Of a stretch of DNA of 64,000 nt, positions 55,662 to 64,000 are shown piece after piece. A model generated the notes under the pieces. The model did no database searches and was not told the origin of the DNA. It worked only from the letters and a program-made list of their open reading frames with translations. Location: contig OY744532.1 in the NCBI GenBank assembly GCA_963556195.1, positions 100,174,706 to 100,238,705 on the forward strand, read 5' to 3'. The stretch's first letter is position 1, and every line of letters begins with the position of its first letter. Both the position numbers and the translations under genes were made by a program. The stretch comes from Sepiola atlantica. Lineage: Eukaryota > Mollusca > Cephalopoda > Sepiida > Sepiolidae.

Positions 55662-55870
55662 TGCTTGATTTTATTTTGAGAGGTTACACTGATACTTGAT
55701 CTTATCTACCGAACACCAGATTTGCAAATCAGGACAAACATATCTTCCAACTGAACACACGGTCCATCAGCTTTAGGTCTAAAGGCCCGACTGTCTCTGA
55801 GACTCACAGAAACCCAATTGACCACTCTGCCTGTTCTGCTAGAATATATATAGATATTGTTGTCATTTGG
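55662..55870 (+). repeat. Single-unit relative of the 69-bp minisatellite
   Basis: TTTGAGAGGTTACACTGATA, TTGCAAATCAGGACAAACAT, one repeat-like unit (CCATCAGCTTTAGGTCTAAA, CTGTCTCTGAGACTCACAGA) and TCTGCCTGTTCTGCTAGAAT match the left flank, unit and right flank of the array at 54440-55560. This looks like the unexpanded form of the same sequence. Confidence 0.85.
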
Positions 55871-55879
55871 AGTAGACCA

Positions 55880-57379
55880 CACAGTCATCTACTTAAAAAT
55901 GATAAGCTGTTTTATCACTGGACATAAAAACTTACCGATCAGGGTGCCTCTTCTCTAGAATAAACATTAATTTTTGTAATATTTCAAGTGGTCTAATCTC
56001 CTAGCATGAAATCTCGTTTTAAAGAGGCAATCATTTTCCCAAGTGGAGAAATCAAATTTGGGGTGGTCAAACCCCGAGCCAGATATATTTTTTGCGGTTG
56101 TAAACATTTTTGTTTGTGACTTATTATTGTTTGAGGAAAATTTCTCTTAGTCGTTGATCTAAAGGAAGAAAGATTTTTTGGATGTTTCAATTAGTCACAA
56201 TTAACTGCTAGGATCTGGCAACTTGTATTACAATAAGCTCTTAATGTGAAATCCGCAAAAATGAATTGCCTGCATTCTTTTTTATTCAGACTGAATACTT
56301 TTCCTGTCGAGTCAAAATTTGATGAAACATTTTAATTTCACGGTCACTTTTAGAGTTTAAAATTAGCACAAGATGGTTTCCACATTAAAACAGGCAACTT
56401 TTTTTCTTTTTTTCTTTTTTTTTTGAGACCTGAACATCGTCAAAGTAGCTGTTCAGTAATGTTTTCAAAATAAACGTTTCTTGTAGTTTATTCAAGAGTG
56501 TTAATTCTATTAAGAAGAGTCTTTTGGCATTAAAATTTGGAACCGTCGCATGAACGAAAAAAAAAAAGAAGAAAAATCTCCCTCCCAAAAAAGGCTGTCT
56601 TTGTAAGAACTTCACAATCAAGAAAATCTGTTGGGGTGGTCAAACCCCGAGCCAGATATATTTCTCATGCATTGCAGCTCCACTAAGCATGTATCATTGA
56701 GCATGTTTACACTTAGAACTGATTGTTACTCAAAGCCATTATCCGTTGCTACACGGGTCCATGTGTACAAATTATCAATCCTCATCTCGAAAATTCTGAA
56801 ACATAGCATTCACATTTATAATTCTCTTTTATAATTAGTTTAAATGTATGCACTCTGCGGGCCGGATATTTATTTGCTAGTTTTTTTTTGTTTTTTTTTG
56901 TTAATGTATAAAAAGTTGGATGTTTTCCAGATAGGCTTTCGGAAGGGCACCTTTTTTGAGAAGAAGAACGTCATGTCAGATGTGATGGATTACGTGTTTC
57001 CCATTTGGTAAAGATCAACTTCTGTGTTGAACTCGTCCATCGTTAATTAACAGAAACCCGATACTGTTTCCCTGAACTTGTTTTTTTTTTTAATTTAAAT
57101 TTTATCTCAGATACATTAGATATCAAAATGACAGACAGCCCCATATGTATTTCTGAAAATCAGACTTTAATAATTATTGATGGCCCAAGTAAGCTATAAT
57201 TTCTCTCAATCTTTTCTGAACCCGGTCTAATAATACTACACCGACAATGACAATAGGCGTAGAGGCATACTATTCTAGCATAGAATGGGTGTTCTTCAAT
57301 CTGCACAGTGCATCGGCTGAATCAGCTGGTCAGATTTCTGTAGCTACAGTGGGAAGGTTCCCAACTTCCATTCTTTCTG
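55880..57379. other. AT-rich DNA with a 31-bp direct repeat
   Basis: The identical 31-mer starting GGGGTGGTCAAACCCCGAGC lies at 56060-56090 and 56633-56663; its first 16 bases form a GGGGT/ACCCC hairpin. A weaker relative (GGGCCGGATATTTATTTGCT, then AGT) is near 56859. No coding was recognised. Confidence 0.6.
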
Positions 57380-57432
57380 TCCTTATTTACTTGCCTCCCC
57401 ACGAGGGCAGAGTTAGACACAAGGAGGTAGAT
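57380..57432 (-). repeat. SINE tail module
   Basis: TTTACTTGCCTCCCCACGAG, then GGCAGAGTTAGACACAAG, also occurs at 62790-62830, there joined to a U2-headed SINE. Here it lies about 380 bp from the nearest U2 head. Confidence 0.65.
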
Positions 57433-57814
57433 TTAAACAAGACTAGTGATTGTGTCTCCATAAACATCGAAACAACAAGCTAATATTGACACGTCGATGC
57501 CAGCCACCAACACACACTCAGACATTAGCTATGTGTTTTTATACTTCCTTCCCCCCTTTTTCTTTTTCTCTTCCTCTCCGACCTCTCCTGTTCTGCTTTC
57601 TTTTCTTTTATTTTCTCTATCCTCAACGAGTTTATTTTATTTTTTTTTTTTTGTTTTATATCTGATTTTCAACGGTCTCAAATCTAACCACATGACTTTC
57701 CAAATTTTAGATTTCCTTTTTCTTTTCTCTCCCATTTAATTCTTCCGAAATATGATCTGAGGTAAGGATCGGATTTTAATTCGGTCTGATGAGATCTCAG
57801 TTTGTAACAGCTGT

Positions 57815-57992
57815 TGATCGGTTTTTAATGTGGGAAATATCCAGCTCCCAAACATGGGCACTCTGGATAAGGACAAAAATTTAAATTTCTTTAGTCGAGA
57901 AGGATTTCTCTTTCACTGGCTGAGGACAAAAAAGATGAAGTGTAGTATCAGAACAGATACTACACTTTGCTCCTAACAAAAAGGCCGAGTAA
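57815..57992 (-). mobile_element. U2-headed SINE, second body type
   Basis: Minus strand: CGGCCTTTTTGTTAGGAGCA, then AAGTGTAGTATCTGTTCTGA, is U2-like. The body GAAATCCTTCTCGACTAAAG, GTCCTTATCCAGAGTGCCCA and CACATTAAAAACCGATC differs from the 29268/33336/44496 body and matches 62788-62998. A short palindrome (GTAGTATCAGAACAGATACTAC on plus) lies in the head. Confidence 0.75.
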
Positions 57993-57999
57993 AGGTCTG

Positions 58000-58145
58000 T
58001 CATTGTTTTCTTTTTGTTAATAACAGCTTTCATGAACTTTATTAATAAAGAAAGATCGACGAATGGAATTGGACTTTTATAAATATCTTTAGGGTTTTAT
58101 TCTTTCTTCATAACATACATGTATACACATAAAACACCAAACCCA

Positions 58146-58185
<40 letters not shown>

Positions 58186-59055
58186 TTGTCGAAAAAGAAA
58201 GATTTTTTCCTGCTCATTCGCCCGGTAAGACTGGTCACTTCCTGTCTCTATGTGACATCAAATTCCACTCTACCTAATTTCTTATGTGGAAATTTACCAT
58301 ACTAAGCTTATCTTTACATACCCGGATCTAAATACTATTACACTTTGACCATACTAATCTACACCCTCCGTCAAAAATGATGGAAAAAATTATGCTTTGC
58401 CAATATTCACACTAATATTGATATAATTTCATAGAAATACGTCAGTAATTTAATTTTTCATATATAAATTATTATTATCATTTCTGATGACCTAAAGAAA
58501 AAAACACCACTTTTTATTCAGAGTGGAGGATTTCTTTCTAAATACATTTCAGACAGAAAGGTTGTCTAACTTGTTATTTGCTTTTTCGCTTCCTCTCAAC
58601 ACTTGAAATGGTTTCGTCTGGCACGTTTTTTACTTGCTGACTTTTTCATAATAGGATGGAAGTACATATATTTCTCTATATCTGAACTTACAAATAAATA
58701 CATATTGGTATTTATTATAGCATGGAGGATGAATATGTCTCCTCACCCTCTGTCTACTATTTACAGGAACACATACTTAAGAGTTATAATTCTCATCTCG
58801 ATAGAAAAAATTGTCGAAGCTCTCCATGTTGATCTGGTCCATCAATGAAGTACTCCAAGATTGAAGAACCCTCCTCTTTTCCAAGTCAGTTTCTTATATT
58901 TCCGAGGGAGTATCTCTACAGGCATACTATCTTCAGAGGGAGTACAATATTTTCAATTGCAAATTTTGGATATAAAGAAGGGTGAGTGAGATGAGAAAGG
59001 TTCTAATTGGTTGAACTAGGTCACGAACTAGGTAGGTAGAAATAGTTAGGCTTAA
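58000..59055. other. AT-rich DNA with a CT array
   Basis: A (CT)n microsatellite lies at 58148-58182. Otherwise no feature was recognised. Confidence 0.5.
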
Positions 59056-59239
59056 GTAGTCGGGTTTGGCAGTGGTAGCATATTGGGGCCTTTATTCTTA
59101 TGACCAACTTAGAAGAGAAATATTAATGAAACGTTCCAAGAGGTTTATTTTGTGGCGAATATGTAAGGGTCGAATGAAATCACATTGTGAATGTTCTTTG
59201 TGTCAGCGTTCTTCGATCTGTTTCAAGACTATTGTACAC

Positions 59240-59585
59240 CCGGAGTATGTTCAAGGGTTTGCAACCAGGATCGTGACAGAACTCTCCAGTCTTATCTACA
59301 AAGAGTGGTTCTAAAGACTAAATCTATTCTCACTTAAGCAGCGGAGGATGCGAGGAGACTTGCTTCTGATGTATAGCATTATCAACAGGAATGTAAATTT
59401 CTCCCCAGCGCCAAGTCGTGGTCTCCGCACGTACACGTACAGTGTACCACCAACGCTTTTGGTTCAATAGAAAAAAAGGCAGCATTCTTTGTCTGTGTTT
59501 CTGCTTCGTCGAACAACTTGCCAGAGGAGGTTGTGACGATGACTACCATATCCAGGTTCAAACTGTATGTGGACATAAATATCTT
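59240..59585 (+). pseudogene. LINE ORF C-terminal relic
   Basis: One frame (with a stop) gives T-R-I-V-T-E-L-S-S-L-I-Y-K-E, L-N-L-F-S-L-K-Q-R-R-M-R-G-D-L-L-L-M-Y-S-I-I. A second frame gives F-F-V-C-V-S-A-S-S-N-N-L-P-E-E-V-V, then I-S-R-F-K-L-Y-V-D. The pattern L-S-Y-x-E-R-L, R-R-x-R-G-D-L, N-x-L-P-x-x-V-V, F-K-x-x-L-D closes many jockey/CR1-type LINE ORFs. It is a third LINE lineage here, distinct from 23887 and 43594. Frameshifts and stops make it dead. Confidence 0.7.
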
Positions 59586-60115
59586 CTATTTGTCTCTTTA
59601 CATGGCTTGTTGCACTTTGCAATGTTTTGTGAAATAAATTTGAATTGATTTGGTTTGAAGTAATTTTCCAGCAAAGATGAATGAATTTCAAAATAGCTAC
59701 ACGGTCACATGTGGATCAAGATGAAAACAGTAGACATTCCCAAGGGAACATCTGACGCAGCTCTGCTGAAGTGGCAGCTTGCATGAGTTAATTTTCCTGT
59801 GTAAATTTCTGCTTCCCCCCCCCCCTTTCACTATATGGCAACTGAAATATGCTTGTTTAAGTTTTTGTCATATTTATTGAATTGAATTGAAAAATACAAG
59901 ATTATAGTTTATTAGGGTCTTTTTCATAAATAAATAAATTCTTATAGGGATTTTATTTTTACTAAAGTTTTACTATTCTTTCCACTTATAAAGGCCAGAT
60001 GCCACTCGAGGATAAGGTTTAATAAAATTAATGATTGTCAGGACTGAGCTCGAATACTTGTGAGGACGGTTCGAGATAGGATTCAACTAACATTGAAGAT
60101 GATCAAGTGCTAATC
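59586..60115. other. AT-rich DNA without recognised features
   Basis: A C run lies at 59814-59825. Nothing else was recognised. Confidence 0.5.
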
Positions 60116-60750
60116 TGCTAATAAATGCCTGCAAGAATTAAGGGTTAATAAATGTCTGTGGAGATTAAGGGCTAATAAATGCCTGTAAGGATTAAGGACT
60201 AATAAATGCCTGTAGGGATTAAGGGCTAATAAATGCCTGTAGAGATTATGAGCTAATAAATGCCTGTAAGAATTAAGGGTTAATAAATGACTGTGAAGAT
60301 TAAGGGCTAATAAATGCCTGTGGAGATTAAGGGCTAATAAATGCCTGTGGAGATTATGGGCTAATAAATGCCTGCGGGGATTAAGGGCTACTAAATGCCT
60401 GTGGGGATTAAGGGCTAATAAATGCCTGTGGGGATTAAGGGCTAATAAATGCCTGTGGGGATTAAGGGCTAATCAATGCCTGTGGGGATTAAGGGCTACT
60501 AAATGCCTGTGGGGATTAAGGGCTACTAAATGCCTGTGGAGATTAAGGGCTAATAAATGCCTGTTGGGATTAAGGGCTAATAAATGCCTGCAGGGATTAA
60601 GGGCTAATAAATGCCTGTGGAGATTAAGGGCTAATAAATGCCTGTGGGGATTAAGGGCTAATAAATACCTGTAGGGATTAAGGGCTAATAAATGACTGCA
60701 GGGATTAAGGGCTAATAAATGCCTGTGGGGATTAAGGGCTAATAAATGAT
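60116..60750. repeat. 27-bp minisatellite
   Basis: About 23 units of ATTAAGGGCTAATAAATGCC plus TGTGGGG, with single-base variants. As the period is a multiple of three, a minus-strand frame of nonapeptide repeats (R-H-L-L-A-L-N-P-H) stays open; I take it as an artefact. Confidence 0.95.
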
Positions 60751-60853
60751 TGATAATTTGGATTATTTTGATTACTATTCGTTTCAGCTGATGTAACCTC
60801 TTTCCAGTGCTTTTTTTTGTTGTGAATTTCAACCTGGAACGTTTTATTAAATC

Positions 60854-61350
60854 ACCAGTAGGACCCGCTGCCCGGCGTTGCCCGGGTGAAATATAAAAGA
60901 ACGAATTAAAATGTGTAAACAGCCGACAGAACGGATAGTTTTAATCTTAAGAAGAAATGTCGCTTTTGAATTGTGGAGTATCGAATGTACCCACGACAAT
61001 GATTACCACGGAGTCGAACAAAAATAGAAATTGCCACAGTGTAGAAGGATATCTCTGGGATATTTGTTCGATCTGTTATCTATTCTCTCATTGAAAGCAA
61101 ATCCTTCTAGACTGCAGCAATTTTTATTTATATTGTTACTTTAGAAAATATAATAGACGTTGGTATAGGAGGTATCTGAATGTTCATGAAGGGTTTCCTC
61201 TCCTCTTTGCCCCCTTCAGATAAAAGTAAACTGAACTAAGTAGAGCCCACATTTGGACCCCTTACATCTAGCAGTTGTGTTCAAAAATGCATGATGATCG
61301 GTCAATTAGTTTAGGAGTGAATCCTGTACATAAAAATATATAGACATATA
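60854..61350 (-). mobile_element. Helitron-like 3' end with dispersed-repeat body
   Basis: On the minus strand the end reads CACCCGGGCAACGCCGGGCA, then GCGGGTCCTACTGGT. The hairpin CCCGG/CCGGG precedes a terminal CTGGT, fitting CTRRT. Inside (to about 61350) are GACCGATCATCATG and the GGATTCACTCCTAAACTAAT motif, the same dispersed repeat found at 3485, 5425 and 31480. This links that repeat to a Helitron-like family. No Rep/helicase coding. Confidence 0.5.
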
Positions 61351-62394
61351 TATGTAACTAGTTGTGCGAGTGATGTAGGAAGATGGTGGTAAGTTGAAGT
61401 GTCCCTCTCCTACCTCCCTTTTAGTCAGTAAGGGTGCGAGAGTGGGAGGCTTTTGGCTGCCGTCCCGCAACAGGCAAAATTGTATTTTTTACTTCGTGTT
61501 TTGAACTGAATATGCTTTTTTTACTTGTATAAATGAAGTTTCAATAAAATATATAAGTACTTAAGGGTAATGTGTATATTATTATATTATGTCAAAGTTA
61601 TGAAAATATCAATGCATTCCGCGGTATTATGAATGTTGTTTAACGATCGATGATTAGCTGGTTTGTAAATTCTGAAACTGGTGTTTCCGTAATTTCAACC
61701 ATACTTAAGCCATACTAAACAACCGTTAATAAATACATTTTTATTATTTTGTTTTTGCATTATTTTTGTATTCAGTCAACTGGTTTAAAAGTATTTTTTT
61801 TTTTGTGTTTCTTAAAACTGGAAAATAATTTTTTGTGTGTAGGGGGCTTTTTGAAATTGTCTTTTTTAATCAGTTGGGTTAAGGTCGAGTTGGGGTTAAA
61901 CAGATACTCGTCTATCTCAACCGTATGCCCTTGGCCTCTGATCTGACAGGGATTTTGTAACAAATGGTCTTTGCAGACCTCCCTAAAAAAATTCTTCCAA
62001 TCGGTCTGCGTGTTCAGTGATCTAACGCTGCATTCCTTCCATGTCGTCTGAAAGCTGATTGGCTAATTGCCTCGGCATCTCTCAGGTGTTTACGTAACAT
62101 GCTTGAACGCTGGTGACCCGAAGTTCCTAGAAACTTGTTCATATTTGATATCAGTACCCAAAATTAATATATTTTCCTCCATTTCAAATCCAATACACAA
62201 CACACCGGAACGATAATTTAAGACGTTAATATATGTAACCAAAATAAAGCAGCAAAAATCAAAATACTCTTCAACAAGATAACACGCGATCATCTTTGTT
62301 GTCGCCTTATATTCACCAATGGTACTTTGGCCAGGCATAAAACCAAATTGCATTTCATCTATGCTTTCTGACTTATTATTTGCTGCTCACTTAT
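61351..62394. other. AT-rich DNA without recognised features
   Basis: Unremarkable; short open frames match nothing known to me. Confidence 0.5.
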
Positions 62395-62785
62395 TCTCTC
62401 AACCACTTTCAGGACCAAAACAAGAGTGTGTCAGGCATGTGTATGCAGTGTGATGATGTATGAAAGTGAAACCTGGCCAGTGAGGGTTGAGGATATGCGT
62501 TGCATGGAGAGAAATGATATGAGAAGATCCGATGGATGTGTAATGTGAGTCTTAAAGACAGGCTTAGTTATGATGACCTCAGAGGAAGATTAAATCCGGA
62601 CAGTAAAGGGAGATGTGTGTAGAAAAAGAGGCTTTGTTGGTATGGTCACGTTGAAAGAATGGATGAGAGTTCTTGGGTTAGTAAATGTAGAACAGTTGAG
62701 GTAGAAGGGGTGGATAAAGGGAAACATGGGAAGAAGTGATAAGGATGGACTTGAGAGGGATAAATAAAGACCTGGCCAATAGGTT
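62395..62785 (+). mobile_element. RTE-like LINE C-terminal fragment
   Basis: It encodes, with breaks, T-R-V-C-Q-A-C-V-C-S-V, Y-E-S-E-T-W-P-V-R-V-E-D-M-R, M-E-R-N-D-M-R, W-M-C-N-V-S-L-K-D-R and W-Y-G-H-V-E-R-M-D-E-S-S-W-V. It is a second copy of the family at 2318-2775, in opposite orientation and slightly better preserved. It stops where the SINE tail at 62788 begins. Confidence 0.75.
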
Positions 62786-62787
62786 AG

Positions 62788-62998
62788 TTCCTATTTACTT
62801 GCCTCCCCACGAGGGCAGAGTTAGACACAAGATCGGTTTTTAATGTGGGGAAAAAATCAAGCTTCCCCAAAAACGGCACCTTGGATAGGAACAAAACTAA
62901 AAATTGTCTCAGTCTCGAAGGATTCCTCCTCCACCGATCGAGGACAGAAAAGATGAAGTGTATTATCAGAACAGATACTACACTTTGCTCCTAGCTGA
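62788..62998 (-). mobile_element. U2-headed SINE, second body type, with tail
   Basis: Minus strand: GAGCAAAGTGTAGTATCTGT, GTCCTCGATCGGTGGAGGAG, GGAATCCTTCGAGACTGAGA, GTTCCTATCCAAGGTGCCGT, CACATTAAAAACCGATC, then the tail TTGTGTCTAACTCTGCCCTC and GTGGGGAGGCAAGTAAATAG. It defines the full layout of the second U2-headed family. Confidence 0.75.
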
Positions 62999-63059
62999 TA
63001 TTTACTTCCTTCCACCTGCAGGAACTTGTGGCACAAGGCCGGAAGTATTATCAAAACAT

Positions 63060-63545
63060 TGTTTTTTATGAAAATCGCCCCAGACAAGGCATGAAGCCAC
63101 TTGCTGTAAGGAGCTAACAAGAATGAAAGATGATTATCGCAAAGACAGGAGATGCCTATTGGCCTTAGTCTTGAAAAGACCAAGGCAATAGATAGGAGGA
63201 AAACAGTCAGCAGAAAGAAAGTTCCATAAGTCTGCAGTTCTTGAAAATGAAGTATTGGAATAGGAAGCTGTATTACAATGAAATATCAAAACAGCGAACT
63301 GATGAAGACCAATGAGTCAAATGAGCTGTAACAAAGGAAGCAGGGAATAGATCAGACAATTCTGAAGAACACATGCCATAATAGTATCTATAGAAAAGAC
63401 TGAGACTAGCAACTTAACGCCTATGAGAGAAAGGATGCAGATAAGAAGAAAGGGTGGGGCCAATCAAATTACAGATACGTTTCTGCACCTTATCAAGAAC
63501 CCTCAAATAGGACAGAGATTCACCAGCCCAAATATGACAATTTGA
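63060..63545 (-). mobile_element. Jockey-like LINE fragment, close relative of 23887-24395
   Basis: On the minus strand it runs from TTGTCATATTTGGGCTGGTG through CACCCTTTCTTCTTATCTGC and CTGACTGTTTTCCTCC to a 3' UTR with CTTCATGCCTTGTCTGG. Sequence and 5' truncation point closely match the plus-strand copy at 23887. Small indels break the frame. Confidence 0.8.
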
Positions 63546-64000
63546 CAAAAGTATTAATTTTTACTGAAACCAGTTATTCAAAAATATCTACTATGATATT
63601 TACAACATGAACTACGATGAAACTAAAATGAGAAAGATATATAATTTGGGGCAAAAATGCAGTATAGTTAACATCGAAAAAAAGTGAAAAAGAAAAGAAA
63701 AACAAGTATACAACAAATAACTGTTACCAAACGATAGAAAATTTAATATTCTATCGACCTGATTAGTTTTCAACTTTTCAAAACTATTTGTAAGTTTTGT
63801 TATTTCAAAATCTGCGTTGTTACTTCCATTTAACCGATTTCGGCAATTAAAATGGCCGTCGACTTTTTCTTTTTGAGATGCTTGCTTATTTTAGGCTTAA
63901 AAGATATAAAAAAACGAAGCTTCCTCTAATCCGACTGGAAACCACCCCCGGACTTAGGGTTAGTGGTACCGTAAGACTGTATTTTTGAAAATATATTTTT
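63546..64000. other. AT-rich DNA without recognised features
   Basis: No repeat or coding frame was recognised up to the window end. Confidence 0.5.

Noticed and set aside
60473..60832. Secreted-type repeat protein (nonapeptide repeats)
   Set aside because: Explained by the 27-bp minisatellite; no signal peptide.

Overview
The window reads as intergenic, repeat-dense animal DNA. It is AT-rich and holds dozens of (TA)n microsatellites. No intact host gene, rRNA gene or functional tRNA gene could be supported. The mix of SINEs with tRNA or U2 snRNA heads, Penelope-like elements (PLEs), jockey- and RTE-type LINEs, Helitron-like ends and hAT, Merlin-like and fold-back DNA elements fits a mollusc. 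I favour a coleoid cephalopod such as an octopus. That is inference from repeat content, since no species-diagnostic gene is present.

Layout. 1-6.2 kb holds TA arrays, inverted-repeat elements, a degenerate RTE-like LINE (2.3-2.8 kb) and copies of a dispersed repeat. 6.2-6.9 kb is a decayed jockey-like LINE. 7.26-21.48 kb is one continuous satellite of about 160 units of 89 bp (a subset of 87 bp), in two sequence domains with higher-order structure. 21.5-24.6 kb holds LINE fragments, a tRNA-derived SINE with target-site duplications, and a Helitron-like 3' end. 26.1-28.2 kb is a broken gene of a widely repeated animal protein family, flanked by inverted repeats. 28.55-29.18 kb is a non-autonomous hAT element with a perfect 8-bp duplication. 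29.3-45 kb mixes U2-headed SINEs, a PLE with a GIY-YIG remnant, fold-back elements and a cluster of hammerhead-ribozyme motifs. 45.9-49.5 kb holds a 20-bp minisatellite, a solo LTR nested in a SINE, and a long pyrimidine tract. 50-54.3 kb holds LINE remnants, a Merlin-like element that keeps a short zinc-ribbon frame, and a decayed hammerhead. 54.5-55.5 kb is a 69-bp minisatellite, with a single-unit relative just downstream. 57-64 kb holds more U2-headed SINEs, LINE remnants, a 27-bp minisatellite and a second Helitron-like end.

The most interesting signal is a dispersed set of hammerhead-type self-cleaving RNA motifs (33.9, 35.5, 35.7, 36.1, 38.9, 40.4, 41.3, 42.8 and 54.2 kb). At several of them I could pair the core, stem II, stem III and a closing stem I by eye. 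One has a canonical core and sits directly downstream of a tRNA-like A-box/B-box head on the same strand, which suggests a Pol III-transcribed, ribozyme-bearing SINE. Others lie in PLE-like or inverted-repeat elements. Some have tiny self-complementary third stems that would favour cleavage as dimers. The 14.2-kb satellite and the U2-headed SINE families are the other notable features.
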